Origin: an uncultured Alphaproteobacteria bacterium
Lineage (GTDB): Bacteria > Pseudomonadota > Alphaproteobacteria > Rs-D84
Direction: 5' to 3'
DNA: 16,161 bases
Assembly: GCA_947305255.1 (NCBI GenBank)
Contig: CAMZDE010000021.1
Location: 1 to 16,161, forward strand
In this document: piece after piece, positions 5,012-11,330 of the stretch
Layout: each line of letters begins with the position of its first letter
How positions within the stretch are numbered: position 1 is the stretch's first letter
Made by a program: the position numbers and the translations under genes
The notes under the pieces: model-generated
What the model was told of the DNA's origin: nothing
Seen by the model: the letters and a program-made list of their open reading frames with translations, nothing else
The model's database searches: none

Positions 5012-5040
5012 ATTCTATCAAAATTTGAAATATAATGCAA
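5012..5040 (-). promoter_or_regulatory. Promoter of leader B
   Basis: -35 TTGCAT (5035-5040), 17-bp spacer, -10 TAGAAT (5012-5017) preceded by TGA. It is nearly the same as the promoter of leader C (TTGCAT ... TTTGATAGAATAG). Confidence 0.8.
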
Positions 5041-5051
5041 ACATAAAAATT

Positions 5052-5080
5052 AACCGCATTCAGTGTATGAATGCGGTTTT
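5052..5080 (-). terminator. Terminator of the mscS gene, near-symmetric
   Basis: Perfect 10-bp stem AACCGCATTC/GAATGCGGTT with 7-nt loop, followed on the minus side by AATTTTTA and on the plus side by TT. It lies 22 bp after the mscS stop and insulates it from the leader B promoter. Confidence 0.75.
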
Positions 5081-5101
5081 ATCAATACGCATAAATTAAA
5101 T

Positions 5102-5920
5102 TTATTTTGCGATATGGACGTCCATTTGTGGAAACGGGAAATGCAATTTGTTTTTCGGGAATTCATGATATATCGTTTCCAGAATATCTGCACGCGCCGC
5201 CAACAAATCTGAATACGATGTCCAATAACGTATTGTTAATGTAACCGCACTATCATCCAAAGACGACAATAAAACCACCGGTTCAGGCGTTTTCAGAACG
5301 CGTTTGTCGGCCTTTAATATTTTTATCGCAACCTTTCGCGCAGCATCAATATTATCGCCGTACGATATCGCGACAGTTAAATCAGTTCGCCGATTTTCGC
5401 CACGCGATAAATTTGTTATAACACTGTTTGATAATGCGCCATTCGGCAAATATAAAACCTGGTTATCAAAAGTATTTAATTGCGTAGTGAATATCATTAT
5501 CGCCTGAACTACGCCAGTTTTGCCGTCCGCAGTCGTGATTGTATCACCAACACGAAACGGTTTGAACAGCAATATCACCATTCCACCCGCGAAATTTTGT
5601 AATGTGCCAGACAACGCCATACCTATGGCCAAAGATGCCGCACCTAAAACCGCCACTATGGACGTCATTTGCACACCCAAAGTAGTCAATATAATTACGA
5701 AAACAAAAAACTTTAATGTGATGTTCAAAAATGACAATGTGAATGACGCCAATGATGGTTCTATGTCATGACGCTGCATCGTGAATCGCACCGAAGCAAC
5801 AATTTTTTTCACCAACCAAAAGCCAATAACCCATATAGCGATTACTGCCAATAATTTCAAACCAAAATCAGCAACTATATCGCCAACTGTATTAATCACA
5901 GATTGAATTGTCGTGTTCAT
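5102..5920 (-). CDS. mscS: Small-conductance mechanosensitive channel, MscS family
   Basis: 272 aa (E. coli MscS has 286). MscS forms a heptameric inner-membrane channel that opens on hypo-osmotic shock and releases small solutes. TM1 is about residues 20-38 and TM2 about 62-80. The pore helix TM3 is unmistakable: VLGAASLAIGMALSGTLQNF followed by AGGMVILLFKPFRVGD (about 91-126), with the alternating small Gly/Ala/Ser residues of the family. A beta-domain (TGVVQAIMIFTTQL ... LPNGALSNSVITN) and an alpha/beta C-domain follow, ending FPFPQMDVH as usual. Start at 5920 (GGGGGA before ATTTTATG) is preferred; the open frame continues upstream but adds a Cys-rich segment that overlaps the methyltransferase gene. 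Confidence 0.92.
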   Translation of the reverse strand: MNTTIQSVINTVGDIVADFGLKLLAVIAIWVIGFWLVKKIVASVRFTMQRHDIEPSLASFTLSFLNITLKFFVFVIILTTLGVQMTSIVAVLGAASLAIGMALSGTLQNFAGGMVILLFKPFRVGDTITTADGKTGVVQAIMIFTTQLNTFDNQVLYLPNGALSNSVITNLSRGENRRTDLTVAISYGDNIDAARKVAIKILKADKRVLKTPEPVVLLSSLDDSAVTLTIRYWTSYSDLLAARADILETIYHEFPKNKLHFPFPQMDVHIAK

Positions 5921-5944
5921 AAAATCCCCCGTTATTAATTCACG

Positions 5945-5975
5945 AAAAGATTTAGCACAAAACAGACATTTTATG
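5945..5975 (-). promoter_or_regulatory. Possible mscS promoter
   Basis: In the 67-bp gap after the methyltransferase gene: TTGCAT, a 17-bp spacer, CTAAAT. The -35 is the same as in the leader promoters, the -10 is imperfect. Co-transcription from the upstream gene is also possible, as no terminator is seen. Confidence 0.4.
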
Positions 5976-5987
5976 CAAGGGGAAAAA

Positions 5988-6917
5988 CTATTTTTCAAAC
6001 ACGCCGAATATTTCCCAATGGAACGCACCAACAAATTGATCAACCGGAATCGCAACCGTCATCTTGAAACCACCGCGCTCTAGAATCTGGGCATCGCGCA
6101 CAAAAGTATTCGGATTACACGAAACATAGATTACGCGTTTCACGTCTGATTTCGCAATTTCTTTGGATTGATGTTCTGCACCGGCGCGCGGTGGATCCAT
6201 TATAACAACATCATATTGATTCAGATTTTTTGCCGTTAATGGTTTTTTGAATAAATCACGCGTAATACCATTACCAACTATATCAAAACCTGTGGCATGT
6301 GTCGCAAAAGTAAAATTACCCAACCCACAGAACAAATCTGCTACATGCGCCGCGCCACCAACATATTTCACCACCATATCACGCAAAGTTTTTTCGGTGC
6401 CGGCGGTCGGTTGCAAGAAAGCATTAGACGGATATTTTACAATTTTATCGTCAAATCTGATTTCTGGTTCCACATATTGTCGAATTATTTTATCATTCCA
6501 CGTAAATCGAATAATGTCTGCTGGCAATTTTTCGACCATTAATCGAAATTCAGCACTGCAAAACGGCACATTGCTTTGGACACCAACATCAATTCCATTT
6601 TCACATTTTGTTATTAAAACGCTGCCGGCCCCAGACCACGGCAAAGCCGCGATTTGTGGCAAAACAGAATTTATTTCTGCAACCAAATTCGGACAATTCG
6701 TAATATCAACAATATCTTTTGTTTGCTTTTTATAAAATCCAAAATGTCCATCAACAAACGCAAAATCAGCGCGACGCCGCGTCCCAGCCGTCCCCCAAAT
6801 TGGATCAGATGTAAAATGTATTTTGGGCAACGCTGACTTTTTTTGCAACATGTATTCGGCGGCTGTAAAATCGTAACTGCATCCGCCACAAATATCAAAG
6901 AATGGACATTTTTTCAT
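5988..6917 (-). CDS. RumA/RlmD-type 23S rRNA (uracil-5)-methyltransferase, compact form
   Basis: 309 aa. It would methylate C5 of a uridine in RNA using SAM. The 4Fe-4S ligands of the RumA type are present: C4, C10 and C13 (CPFFDICGGC) and C75 (TNCPN). The methyltransferase part has ADLFCGLGNFTF (SAM motif I), GFDI, a shortened region to RDLF, the DPPRAGA motif, the catalytic cysteine C267 in SCNPNTFVRD, and a likely base E302 in HWE near the end. It is about 100 residues shorter than E. coli RlmD: the TRAM domain is absent and the segment between SAM motifs is compressed. Substrate position cannot be told; a tRNA (TrmA-like) target is possible. AAAGG lies about 10 nt upstream of ATG 6917. 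Confidence 0.85.
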   Translation of the reverse strand: MKKCPFFDICGGCSYDFTAAEYMLQKKSALPKIHFTSDPIWGTAGTRRRADFAFVDGHFGFYKKQTKDIVDITNCPNLVAEINSVLPQIAALPWSGAGSVLITKCENGIDVGVQSNVPFCSAEFRLMVEKLPADIIRFTWNDKIIRQYVEPEIRFDDKIVKYPSNAFLQPTAGTEKTLRDMVVKYVGGAAHVADLFCGLGNFTFATHATGFDIVGNGITRDLFKKPLTAKNLNQYDVVIMDPPRAGAEHQSKEIAKSDVKRVIYVSCNPNTFVRDAQILERGGFKMTVAIPVDQFVGAFHWEIFGVFEK

Positions 6918-6959
6918 AATTATTTATACCTTTTGGTAAATCATAACATAAATTCTGGC

Positions 6960-6988
6960 TTGATTCCAATTTGTTTTGAAATTATTAT
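6960..6988 (+). promoter_or_regulatory. lpxI promoter giving a leaderless mRNA
   Basis: -35 TTGATT (6960-6965), 17-bp spacer, -10 TATTAT (6983-6988). The ATG at 6995 begins seven bases after the -10, where transcription should start, and no Shine-Dalgarno is present. Confidence 0.65.
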
Positions 6989-6994
6989 ATAAAT

Positions 6995-7819
6995 ATGACA
7001 AAAAACACAGATAAAAAGATTGCTTTGATTGCAGGGGCTTTGTCCTTGCCTTTCTTGACACGCGACGCATTGCGCAAGAATGGTTGGGACGTTTTTGTAG
7101 TTGGAATTAAAAATTTCTATGACCCGAAATTAAAGCCTGATTTGGTTGTCCGTATTGGCGCCGGCGGTACGGCTGCACGCGAATTGAAAAAACGCGGCAT
7201 TCATAAATTGACATTTGTAGGAGCACTGGGACACGTAAATTTGTCTGACATTCGGCCGGATTTGTGGTCTTTGTCTGTGCTATTTAGTGTGATTAAACAT
7301 CAACGGGGGTATGATTCTATGGCTGTTGCATTTACCAAGGCATTGGAAAAACGCGGATATGAAGTGGTCGCCGCCCAAGATTTGGCGCCTGAATTAACAT
7401 TCGCGCGGGCGGGTATCCAAACAAAAACAAAACCGTCTAAATCAGATTTGCATGATATCGAACGCGCGATTCAGGTTTCGCACACGATTGGCATCGAAGA
7501 TATTGGCGCATCGGTCGTTGTTGATAAACAGGTTGTCGCGGTAGAAGCCGCCGAAGGAACCGCTCGTATGTTGGAACGCGTCGTTGAAATGCGAAAGAAT
7601 AAGAAAAAATCTGGGGGCGTGTTCGCAAAAATGACAAAGCCGGGTCAAGATTTACGGATTGACATTCCGGCGATTGGCGTTGACACTGTGCGCGCAGTTG
7701 CGGCGGCAAAATTACACGGAATCATCGTGAACACTAAAACATGCTTTGTAATCGACCGCGACGCCGTTATAAAGGCTGCAAATCAGGCAAAAATATTCAT
7801 AATGGCAATTGACGAATAA
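6995..7819 (+). CDS. lpxI: UDP-2,3-diacylglucosamine hydrolase, LpxI type
   Basis: 274 aa, the normal length for LpxI (DUF1009), the alphaproteobacterial replacement of LpxH. It hydrolyses UDP-2,3-diacylglucosamine to lipid X plus UMP in lipid A synthesis, at the cytoplasmic side of the inner membrane. Visible: N-terminal IALIAGALSLP (9-19), GAGGTAARELKKRG and FVGALGHVNLSDIRPD in the N-domain, and the C-terminal DUF1009 features GASVVVDKQVVAVEAAEGT (the catalytic Asp region), KPGQDLRIDIPAIGVDTV and AKLHGIIVNT. Monocistronic: own promoter, ATG at the predicted transcript start, strong terminator 3 bp after the stop. Its usual partners lpxA, lpxB and fabZ are not adjacent. Confidence 0.93.
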   Translation: MTKNTDKKIALIAGALSLPFLTRDALRKNGWDVFVVGIKNFYDPKLKPDLVVRIGAGGTAARELKKRGIHKLTFVGALGHVNLSDIRPDLWSLSVLFSVIKHQRGYDSMAVAFTKALEKRGYEVVAAQDLAPELTFARAGIQTKTKPSKSDLHDIERAIQVSHTIGIEDIGASVVVDKQVVAVEAAEGTARMLERVVEMRKNKKKSGGVFAKMTKPGQDLRIDIPAIGVDTVRAVAAAKLHGIIVNTKTCFVIDRDAVIKAANQAKIFIMAIDE

Positions 7820-7821
7820 AT

Positions 7822-7849
7822 AAAAAAACCGGCAAACGCCGGTTTTTTT
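7822..7849 (+). terminator. Terminator of lpxI
   Basis: AAAAAAACCGGC, loop AAAC, GCCGGTTTTTTT: a 12-bp stem with A-tract and U-tract, symmetric enough to work in both directions. Confidence 0.9.
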
Positions 7850-7866
7850 ATGTTTATTTTTTTTAT

Positions 7867-7895
7867 TTGCATACAATTTGATAGTGTGATACAAT
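7867..7895 (+). promoter_or_regulatory. Promoter of leader D
   Basis: -35 TTGCAT (7867-7872), 17-bp spacer, -10 TACAAT (7890-7895) preceded by TGA. Same -35, spacing and extended -10 as leaders B and C. Confidence 0.75.
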
Positions 7896-7901
7896 GACTA
7901 T

Positions 7902-8112
7902 GCCAGCAGGAGTTCTGCTGGTGGGGTTTGAAAGCCCTTGCACAAAGCGTCAATATTCAACATACGGTATATGTTGTCCTATTGATGGAAACTGCTTTTC
8001 TGGCGTAAATAAAAATATGACCAGGAGAGTGGTAGAATAAACAATATACCACACAATACTTTGTGATTGCTTTCAATCTCCTGGCCACCTGAATATATTC
8101 GGTGGTCTTTTT
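7902..8112 (+). promoter_or_regulatory. Structured RNA leader D with antiterminator and terminator
   Basis: Same plan as leaders A-C with different bases. 5' hairpin CCAGCAG/CTGCTGG (7903-7909 with 7915-7921) followed by TGGGGT; P2 TTGAAAGC/GCTTTCAA (7928-7935 with 8069-8076); P3 CACAAAG/CTTTGTG (7941-7947 with 8059-8065); hairpin CAACATA/TATGTTG within a TCAATA/TATTGA stem; P5 CTTTTCTGG/CCAGGAGAG (7995-8003 with 8021-8029); stem GTGGTA/TACCAC (8029-8034 with 8047-8052) enclosing GAATAA, then CACACAAT. Antiterminator pairing CCAGGAGA/TCTCCTGG (8021-8028 with 8077-8084) competes with both P5 and the terminator at 8083-8112. ATT again separates P3' from P2'. Confidence 0.8.
8083..8112 (+). terminator. 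Attenuator terminator of leader D
   Basis: Stem GGCCACC/GGTGGTC (8083-8089 with 8101-8107; one G-U), topped by GAA/TTC, then TTTTT. It ends 16 nt before the ATG at 8129. Confidence 0.8.
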
Positions 8113-8128
8113 ATTCGCCGGGGAAGCC

Positions 8129-8902
8129 ATGAACAAAATATTGTGCTTTTTTGAAATATTTTTTGCCTTGTTCATTACTGGGGCAACATATTGTGCAAAA
8201 ATGCCCCCAGGCGGCATACCAGAAGAACAACAACACCCTAAAAATACTCAAACCACCACGAATAACAAATCAACAGATAAAACCGATAAAGAAAAACAGG
8301 GTCAAAAAACAAATCAATCAAAAAAACAAAATACTGATAAAAGCCCGATAAAAAACGAGGCAAATTATGCGATGGGCATTTATGGTATGCAACTGGCCCA
8401 AGGATTATCCGAACAAACCAGCGATGCCGCGGCCAATCAACAGATGTCGGGATATATAAAAACTTTTCGCTGTACATACGGAAACGGGAAATCTGTATCT
8501 GGGGGCAATCAAGCAATTCAATTACCAAATGGCGACGCTGAAACGTTAACAGAATTACGTAATGAATATTTGGCGTTGGCCACCAGTTTGAAAGAACGCA
8601 AAGAATCATTAGGCATGCCCCCAGGAATCGAAAGCGAACCAATTTTGGACAAAACAACAATGGAGATTCACGACGATGAAAGAACAGGGATAACCGACGG
8701 TGTCTATGGCGCGCTTTACCGCGCACAAATAGGCAACGAAAACGACCAAACAAAAATCAATGAAGAAAAACAAACTTCTGTCGAACGTGTAAAACAAGGA
8801 ACCGCAGCGATTGTAACGCTGGCCACAGTCAATGTCGGAACAGATACAGTAAAAAACAAACAGAATTCGAAACAACAAACAAAACAAAAGGAGAAAAAAT
8901 GA
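8129..8902 (+). CDS. Secreted protein with Lys/Gln/Thr-rich linker and FRCTYG domain
   Basis: 257 aa. Start at 8129 is chosen because the signal peptide begins there (NKILCFFEIFFALFITGATYCA, cleavage near 23) and GGGGAAG stands just before; an upstream ATG at 8102 lies within the terminator stem. The mature protein opens with MPPGGIPEE, then a ~45-residue low-complexity polar linker (Thr/Asn/Lys/Gln), then a folded part with YIKTFRCTYGNGKSV, a GG...IQLPNG segment, helical YLALATSLKERKESLGMPPG, and GITDGVYGALYRAQIG, ending in another Lys/Gln tail. 'MPPG' occurs twice (near residues 25 and 163). It is not a paralogue of A-C yet has the same leader type. No known domain recognised; a cell-surface or secreted role is inferred. 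Stop overlaps the next start as ATGA. Confidence 0.8.
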   Translation: MNKILCFFEIFFALFITGATYCAKMPPGGIPEEQQHPKNTQTTTNNKSTDKTDKEKQGQKTNQSKKQNTDKSPIKNEANYAMGIYGMQLAQGLSEQTSDAAANQQMSGYIKTFRCTYGNGKSVSGGNQAIQLPNGDAETLTELRNEYLALATSLKERKESLGMPPGIESEPILDKTTMEIHDDERTGITDGVYGALYRAQIGNENDQTKINEEKQTSVERVKQGTAAIVTLATVNVGTDTVKNKQNSKQQTKQKEKK

Positions 8903-9330
8903 AAAAATTGTTTGTGATGGCAGCCGTGATGGCAATTATTGAACCCGCATGTGTGAAAGCTGATTATATATCAGAATATGACGAAGACACCACATATTCA
9001 ACAGATGTGCCCGAAGGGTATCCATTGGCATCTGCAAAATATCGTCGATACGAAGATTGTGTTGCAGAAAACCCAAGTGATGATGTTGATTGCATAATGG
9101 ATGAAGCTGGAATAATATACGCCGTTGCGCCCTTTCCAACTGCAGAAAAAACAAGTTCTTCATGGTGGCGTGTGGAAGAAGCATGGACACAACTCGGAAC
9201 GGGGACAGATGTAGTAGCTCTGGACTCCGGTAAAGTACTGGTATATAACCCCCAAAAACCTATTCATGGATATGTATGCAAATACGAATTTCGTGATTAT
9301 GGTGATTATAGAAATTGTCACGATGAATAA
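8899..9330 (+). CDS. Small secreted cysteine-containing protein
   Basis: 143 aa with signal peptide (MKKLFVMAAVMAIIEPACVKA, cleavage near 21). The mature part is acidic and rich in Tyr, Asp and Glu, with cysteines in YEDCVAENP, VDCIMDE, YVCKYEF and NCHDE. Four cysteines in an exported protein could form two disulfides. No family recognised. AAAGGAG precedes the ATG, which overlaps the upstream stop (ATGA), so both genes form one operon behind leader D. The 12 bases AAAGGAGAAAAA before the start (8887-8898) are exactly complementary to a loop of the 4037-4230 RNA. Confidence 0.8.
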   Translation: MKKLFVMAAVMAIIEPACVKADYISEYDEDTTYSTDVPEGYPLASAKYRRYEDCVAENPSDDVDCIMDEAGIIYAVAPFPTAEKTSSSWWRVEEAWTQLGTGTDVVALDSGKVLVYNPQKPIHGYVCKYEFRDYGDYRNCHDE

Positions 9331-9336
9331 AAAACA

Positions 9337-9365
9337 AAAAACACCGCCCGATTGGGCGGTGTTTT
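9337..9365 (+). terminator. Bidirectional terminator between convergent operons
   Basis: ACACCGCCC, loop GATT, GGGCGGTGT, with A-tract before and T-tract after. It serves the secreted-protein operon on the plus side and the lipoprotein operon ending at 9382 on the minus side. Confidence 0.9.
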
Positions 9366-9381
9366 GTATATCAATGTCTTT

Positions 9382-9717
9382 TTATTTTTGCAAAATGTCT
9401 TTGACCGTCACTTTGAACACGACATCTTTGCCGGCCAGACCGGGGACATAATTTTGTGGAAAAGTAATATTCACATCACGACTTTCGCCGATTTTTGCAC
9501 CAACCAGTTGTTCTTCGAACCCTGGGACAAATTGACCCGAACCCAATGTCAGTGGATAATTTTGTGCGGTTCCACCCTGAAATTGTTCGTCACCCAAAAA
9601 TCCAGCAAAATCGATTATTACTGTATCGCCATTTTGTGCCAATTTTTCAGCATTACTATCACAGGCCGCCAAAACCATCGCGCCACACATGGCAACTGTT
9701 CCAATTATTTTTTTCAT
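9382..9717 (-). CDS. FKBP-type peptidyl-prolyl isomerase lipoprotein
   Basis: 111 aa. A lipoprotein signal with lipobox LAAC (C19) is followed by a single FKBP-like domain: NGDTVIIDFAGFLGDEQFQGG, then LTLGSGQFVPGFEEQLVGAKIGE and FPQNYVPGLAGKDVVFKVTVKDI. The loop between strands and the GxxFxPGFEExLVG motif look more like the PPIase domain of trigger factor than classical FkpA. It would assist proline isomerisation of proteins in the periplasm, anchored to a membrane. AAAGGA precedes the ATG. It is the second gene of an operon, 21 bp after an unknown lipoprotein. Confidence 0.88.
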   Translation of the reverse strand: MKKIIGTVAMCGAMVLAACDSNAEKLAQNGDTVIIDFAGFLGDEQFQGGTAQNYPLTLGSGQFVPGFEEQLVGAKIGESRDVNITFPQNYVPGLAGKDVVFKVTVKDILQK

Positions 9718-9738
9718 TTTGTTTCCTTTGTTAAACTA

Positions 9739-10284
9739 TTAATTATTGTATACGCATCTGAACCCGTATTCGCGCATTGATGCACCTTCGGCTTCGATTC
9801 TATAATCAAAGAATGTTGTTGGGCGCATAATTTCGGACGACGGACGATCATAAACCATCACGATGCTTTCCGCATTACGGCCACAAACGCGTTTCATTTC
9901 ATAGTCTGCAACCTTACCCAACACGGTACGCATATCGCCGTCAACATCGGTTCCATTTGCGTTTTGAATCAAACGCAAACGCATTTCGCGAACGTCGCTA
10001 TCGCCCAGCAAGATTTCAACACGAACCATTGTTCCCTTATATTCCTGCCATCTGGTTTCTTTGCGGGCAGTATCCCAATGATTTGCAATTTCTTCGCGTT
10101 CCGCCATAGTTTTTGGCCGATACGAATCGATGACGGCATATTCATTTTTTTCCGTCATATATTGACCTGTTTTTTCGTCGTATGTTCCCATTGTGTCTTT
10201 GCCGTTGGAACCAAAAAAGTTACCCCCCGAACACGCACACAGCGTCAACGCCGCACAAAACAAGTAAAAAATAGATTTTTTCAT
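9739..10284 (-). CDS. Lipoprotein of unknown function
   Basis: 181 aa. Signal peptide with lipobox LCAC (C18) after MKKSIFYLFCAALTL. The mature part begins SGGNFFGSNGKD, has a polar segment, a helical 'KTMAEREEIANHWDTARKE', then a beta-rich half with VRVEILLGDSDVREMRLRLIQ, YEMKRVCGRNAESIVMVYD and a C-terminal YGFRCVYNN. Two cysteines in the second half may form a disulfide in the periplasm. No family recognised. First gene of an operon with the PPIase lipoprotein. Only a GA-rich stretch (AAAGAGAAAGAG), not a clear Shine-Dalgarno, precedes the start. Confidence 0.8.
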   Translation of the reverse strand: MKKSIFYLFCAALTLCACSGGNFFGSNGKDTMGTYDEKTGQYMTEKNEYAVIDSYRPKTMAEREEIANHWDTARKETRWQEYKGTMVRVEILLGDSDVREMRLRLIQNANGTDVDGDMRTVLGKVADYEMKRVCGRNAESIVMVYDRPSSEIMRPTTFFDYRIEAEGASMREYGFRCVYNN

Positions 10285-10310
10285 GGCTTTTTCTCTTTCT
10301 CTTTATTTCT

Positions 10311-10339
10311 ATTTTATCAAATAAACTTTTTTGATTCAA
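10311..10339 (-). promoter_or_regulatory. Promoter of the lipoprotein operon, overlapping the virB11 promoter
   Basis: -35 TTGAAT (10334-10339), 17-bp spacer, -10 TAAAAT (10311-10316) preceded by TGA. The -35 overlaps that of the opposite promoter in the palindrome TTGATTCAA (10331-10339). Confidence 0.7.
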
Positions 10340-10359
10340 GCCACGATTTATGATAAAAT
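10331..10359 (+). promoter_or_regulatory. virB11 promoter giving a leaderless mRNA
   Basis: -35 TTGATT (10331-10336), 17-bp spacer, -10 TAAAAT (10354-10359) preceded by TGA. The ATG at 10367 starts eight bases after the -10, at the expected transcript start. No Shine-Dalgarno. Confidence 0.65.
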
Positions 10360-10366
10360 GAAAAAT

Positions 10367-11326
10367 ATGACAAATATAGTTCTGGAATCTTTGTTAAAAC
10401 CACTTGAAGAATTCTATAAACCATCGTTTGTAGAAGAAATCGCGATTAATCATGCTGGCGAAGTTTGGATGCGCCTTAATAACGCGCGCGTTCCATGGGT
10501 TTCGTATGATGCAGAAATATTGTCTAAACAATATCTGGTTGATTTAATTCATACGGTGGCAAATATTTATGAACGCCCCTTTGACCCGATTCACGGCGTA
10601 CCGGTTGTATATGCGACATTACCTGGGAACCATCGTTTTTCTGCAATTGCAGGTCCAAATGTTCAATACGACGAACGCGATGTGACCGGTGGGGTTGCAT
10701 TAAATATCCGCGGTGGAAATGCTGTCGAAACTGATTTTGAAAGCTATCATTTATCACGCGGGAAAAAATTATTAAAAGTAAAACCACGCGAATCGGTTCG
10801 GCCTGACAATCCATATGATAAATTAATGTCTGCAATAAATGACGGCAGCCCTATTTTAATAAGTGGCGCGACAGCAACCGGAAAAACGACGTTTTTGAAT
10901 CACCTTTTGACTTTAATCGACCAAAACAGCCGTGTGATTACTGTCGAAGACGCACGTGAAATTCGCGTTCCGCAAAAAAATCGCGTTCATTTTGTTTTAT
11001 CAAGAACCGAACAAACAAATGATTTCAATTATGCACGATTGCTGGATTTGGTCGTCCGTATGACACCTGACGTTATAATCGGCGGTGAAATATCTACGGA
11101 TAATGCATCGGTATTGTGGGAAATGTTAGGCACGGGCCATGACCATTTTTACACAACGATTCATGCAGAATCTGCCGAAGCAGCCTATGCTGCATTCGCA
11201 GACCGCATTTTGCACACGCAACCGGCATACAATCGAAATGATTTAATTGCGGAAATGAAACGCAAAATTCGTGTTGTTCAATTGTCACGCGACGGTGGGT
11301 TGCGCGCTGTAACCGAAATTGTTTAA
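10367..11326 (+). CDS. virB11: VirB11-type secretion ATPase
   Basis: 319 aa from ATG 10367 (an ATG at 10358 adds three residues but lies in the -10 element). Hexameric VirB11 ATPases power type IV secretion/conjugation at the cytoplasmic face of the inner membrane. N-domain: SFVEEIAINHAGEVWMR and RFSAIAGPNV (typical substrate-side domain). C-domain: Walker A GATATGKTT from G167, an Asp box VEDAREI, Walker B PDVIIGGEI, and the His box TGHDHFYTTIHAESA. Length matches VirB11 (about 330-360). No other vir genes are in the window. It stands alone, divergent from a lipoprotein operon and convergent with priA, so the apparatus genes must be elsewhere or the ATPase has another role, such as a Tad-like pilus. 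Confidence 0.88.
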   Translation: MTNIVLESLLKPLEEFYKPSFVEEIAINHAGEVWMRLNNARVPWVSYDAEILSKQYLVDLIHTVANIYERPFDPIHGVPVVYATLPGNHRFSAIAGPNVQYDERDVTGGVALNIRGGNAVETDFESYHLSRGKKLLKVKPRESVRPDNPYDKLMSAINDGSPILISGATATGKTTFLNHLLTLIDQNSRVITVEDAREIRVPQKNRVHFVLSRTEQTNDFNYARLLDLVVRMTPDVIIGGEISTDNASVLWEMLGTGHDHFYTTIHAESAEAAYAAFADRILHTQPAYNRNDLIAEMKRKIRVVQLSRDGGLRAVTEIV

Positions 11327-11330
11327 TCAA

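Noticed and set aside
4863..5099. A 78-codon open frame on the plus strand opposite leader B
   Set aside because: It lies entirely over the structured leader and promoter of gene B, has no Shine-Dalgarno, and covarying stems explain the sequence better.
5921..6055. N-terminal extension of MscS by 45 residues
   Set aside because: Cys-rich, overlaps the methyltransferase gene, and the MscS family begins at about the 5920 ATG, which has a GGGGGA site.
8238..8753. A 171-codon frame on the minus strand
   Set aside because: Antisense of the secreted-protein gene at 8129; its Phe/Arg/Cys-rich composition is typical of a shadow frame.
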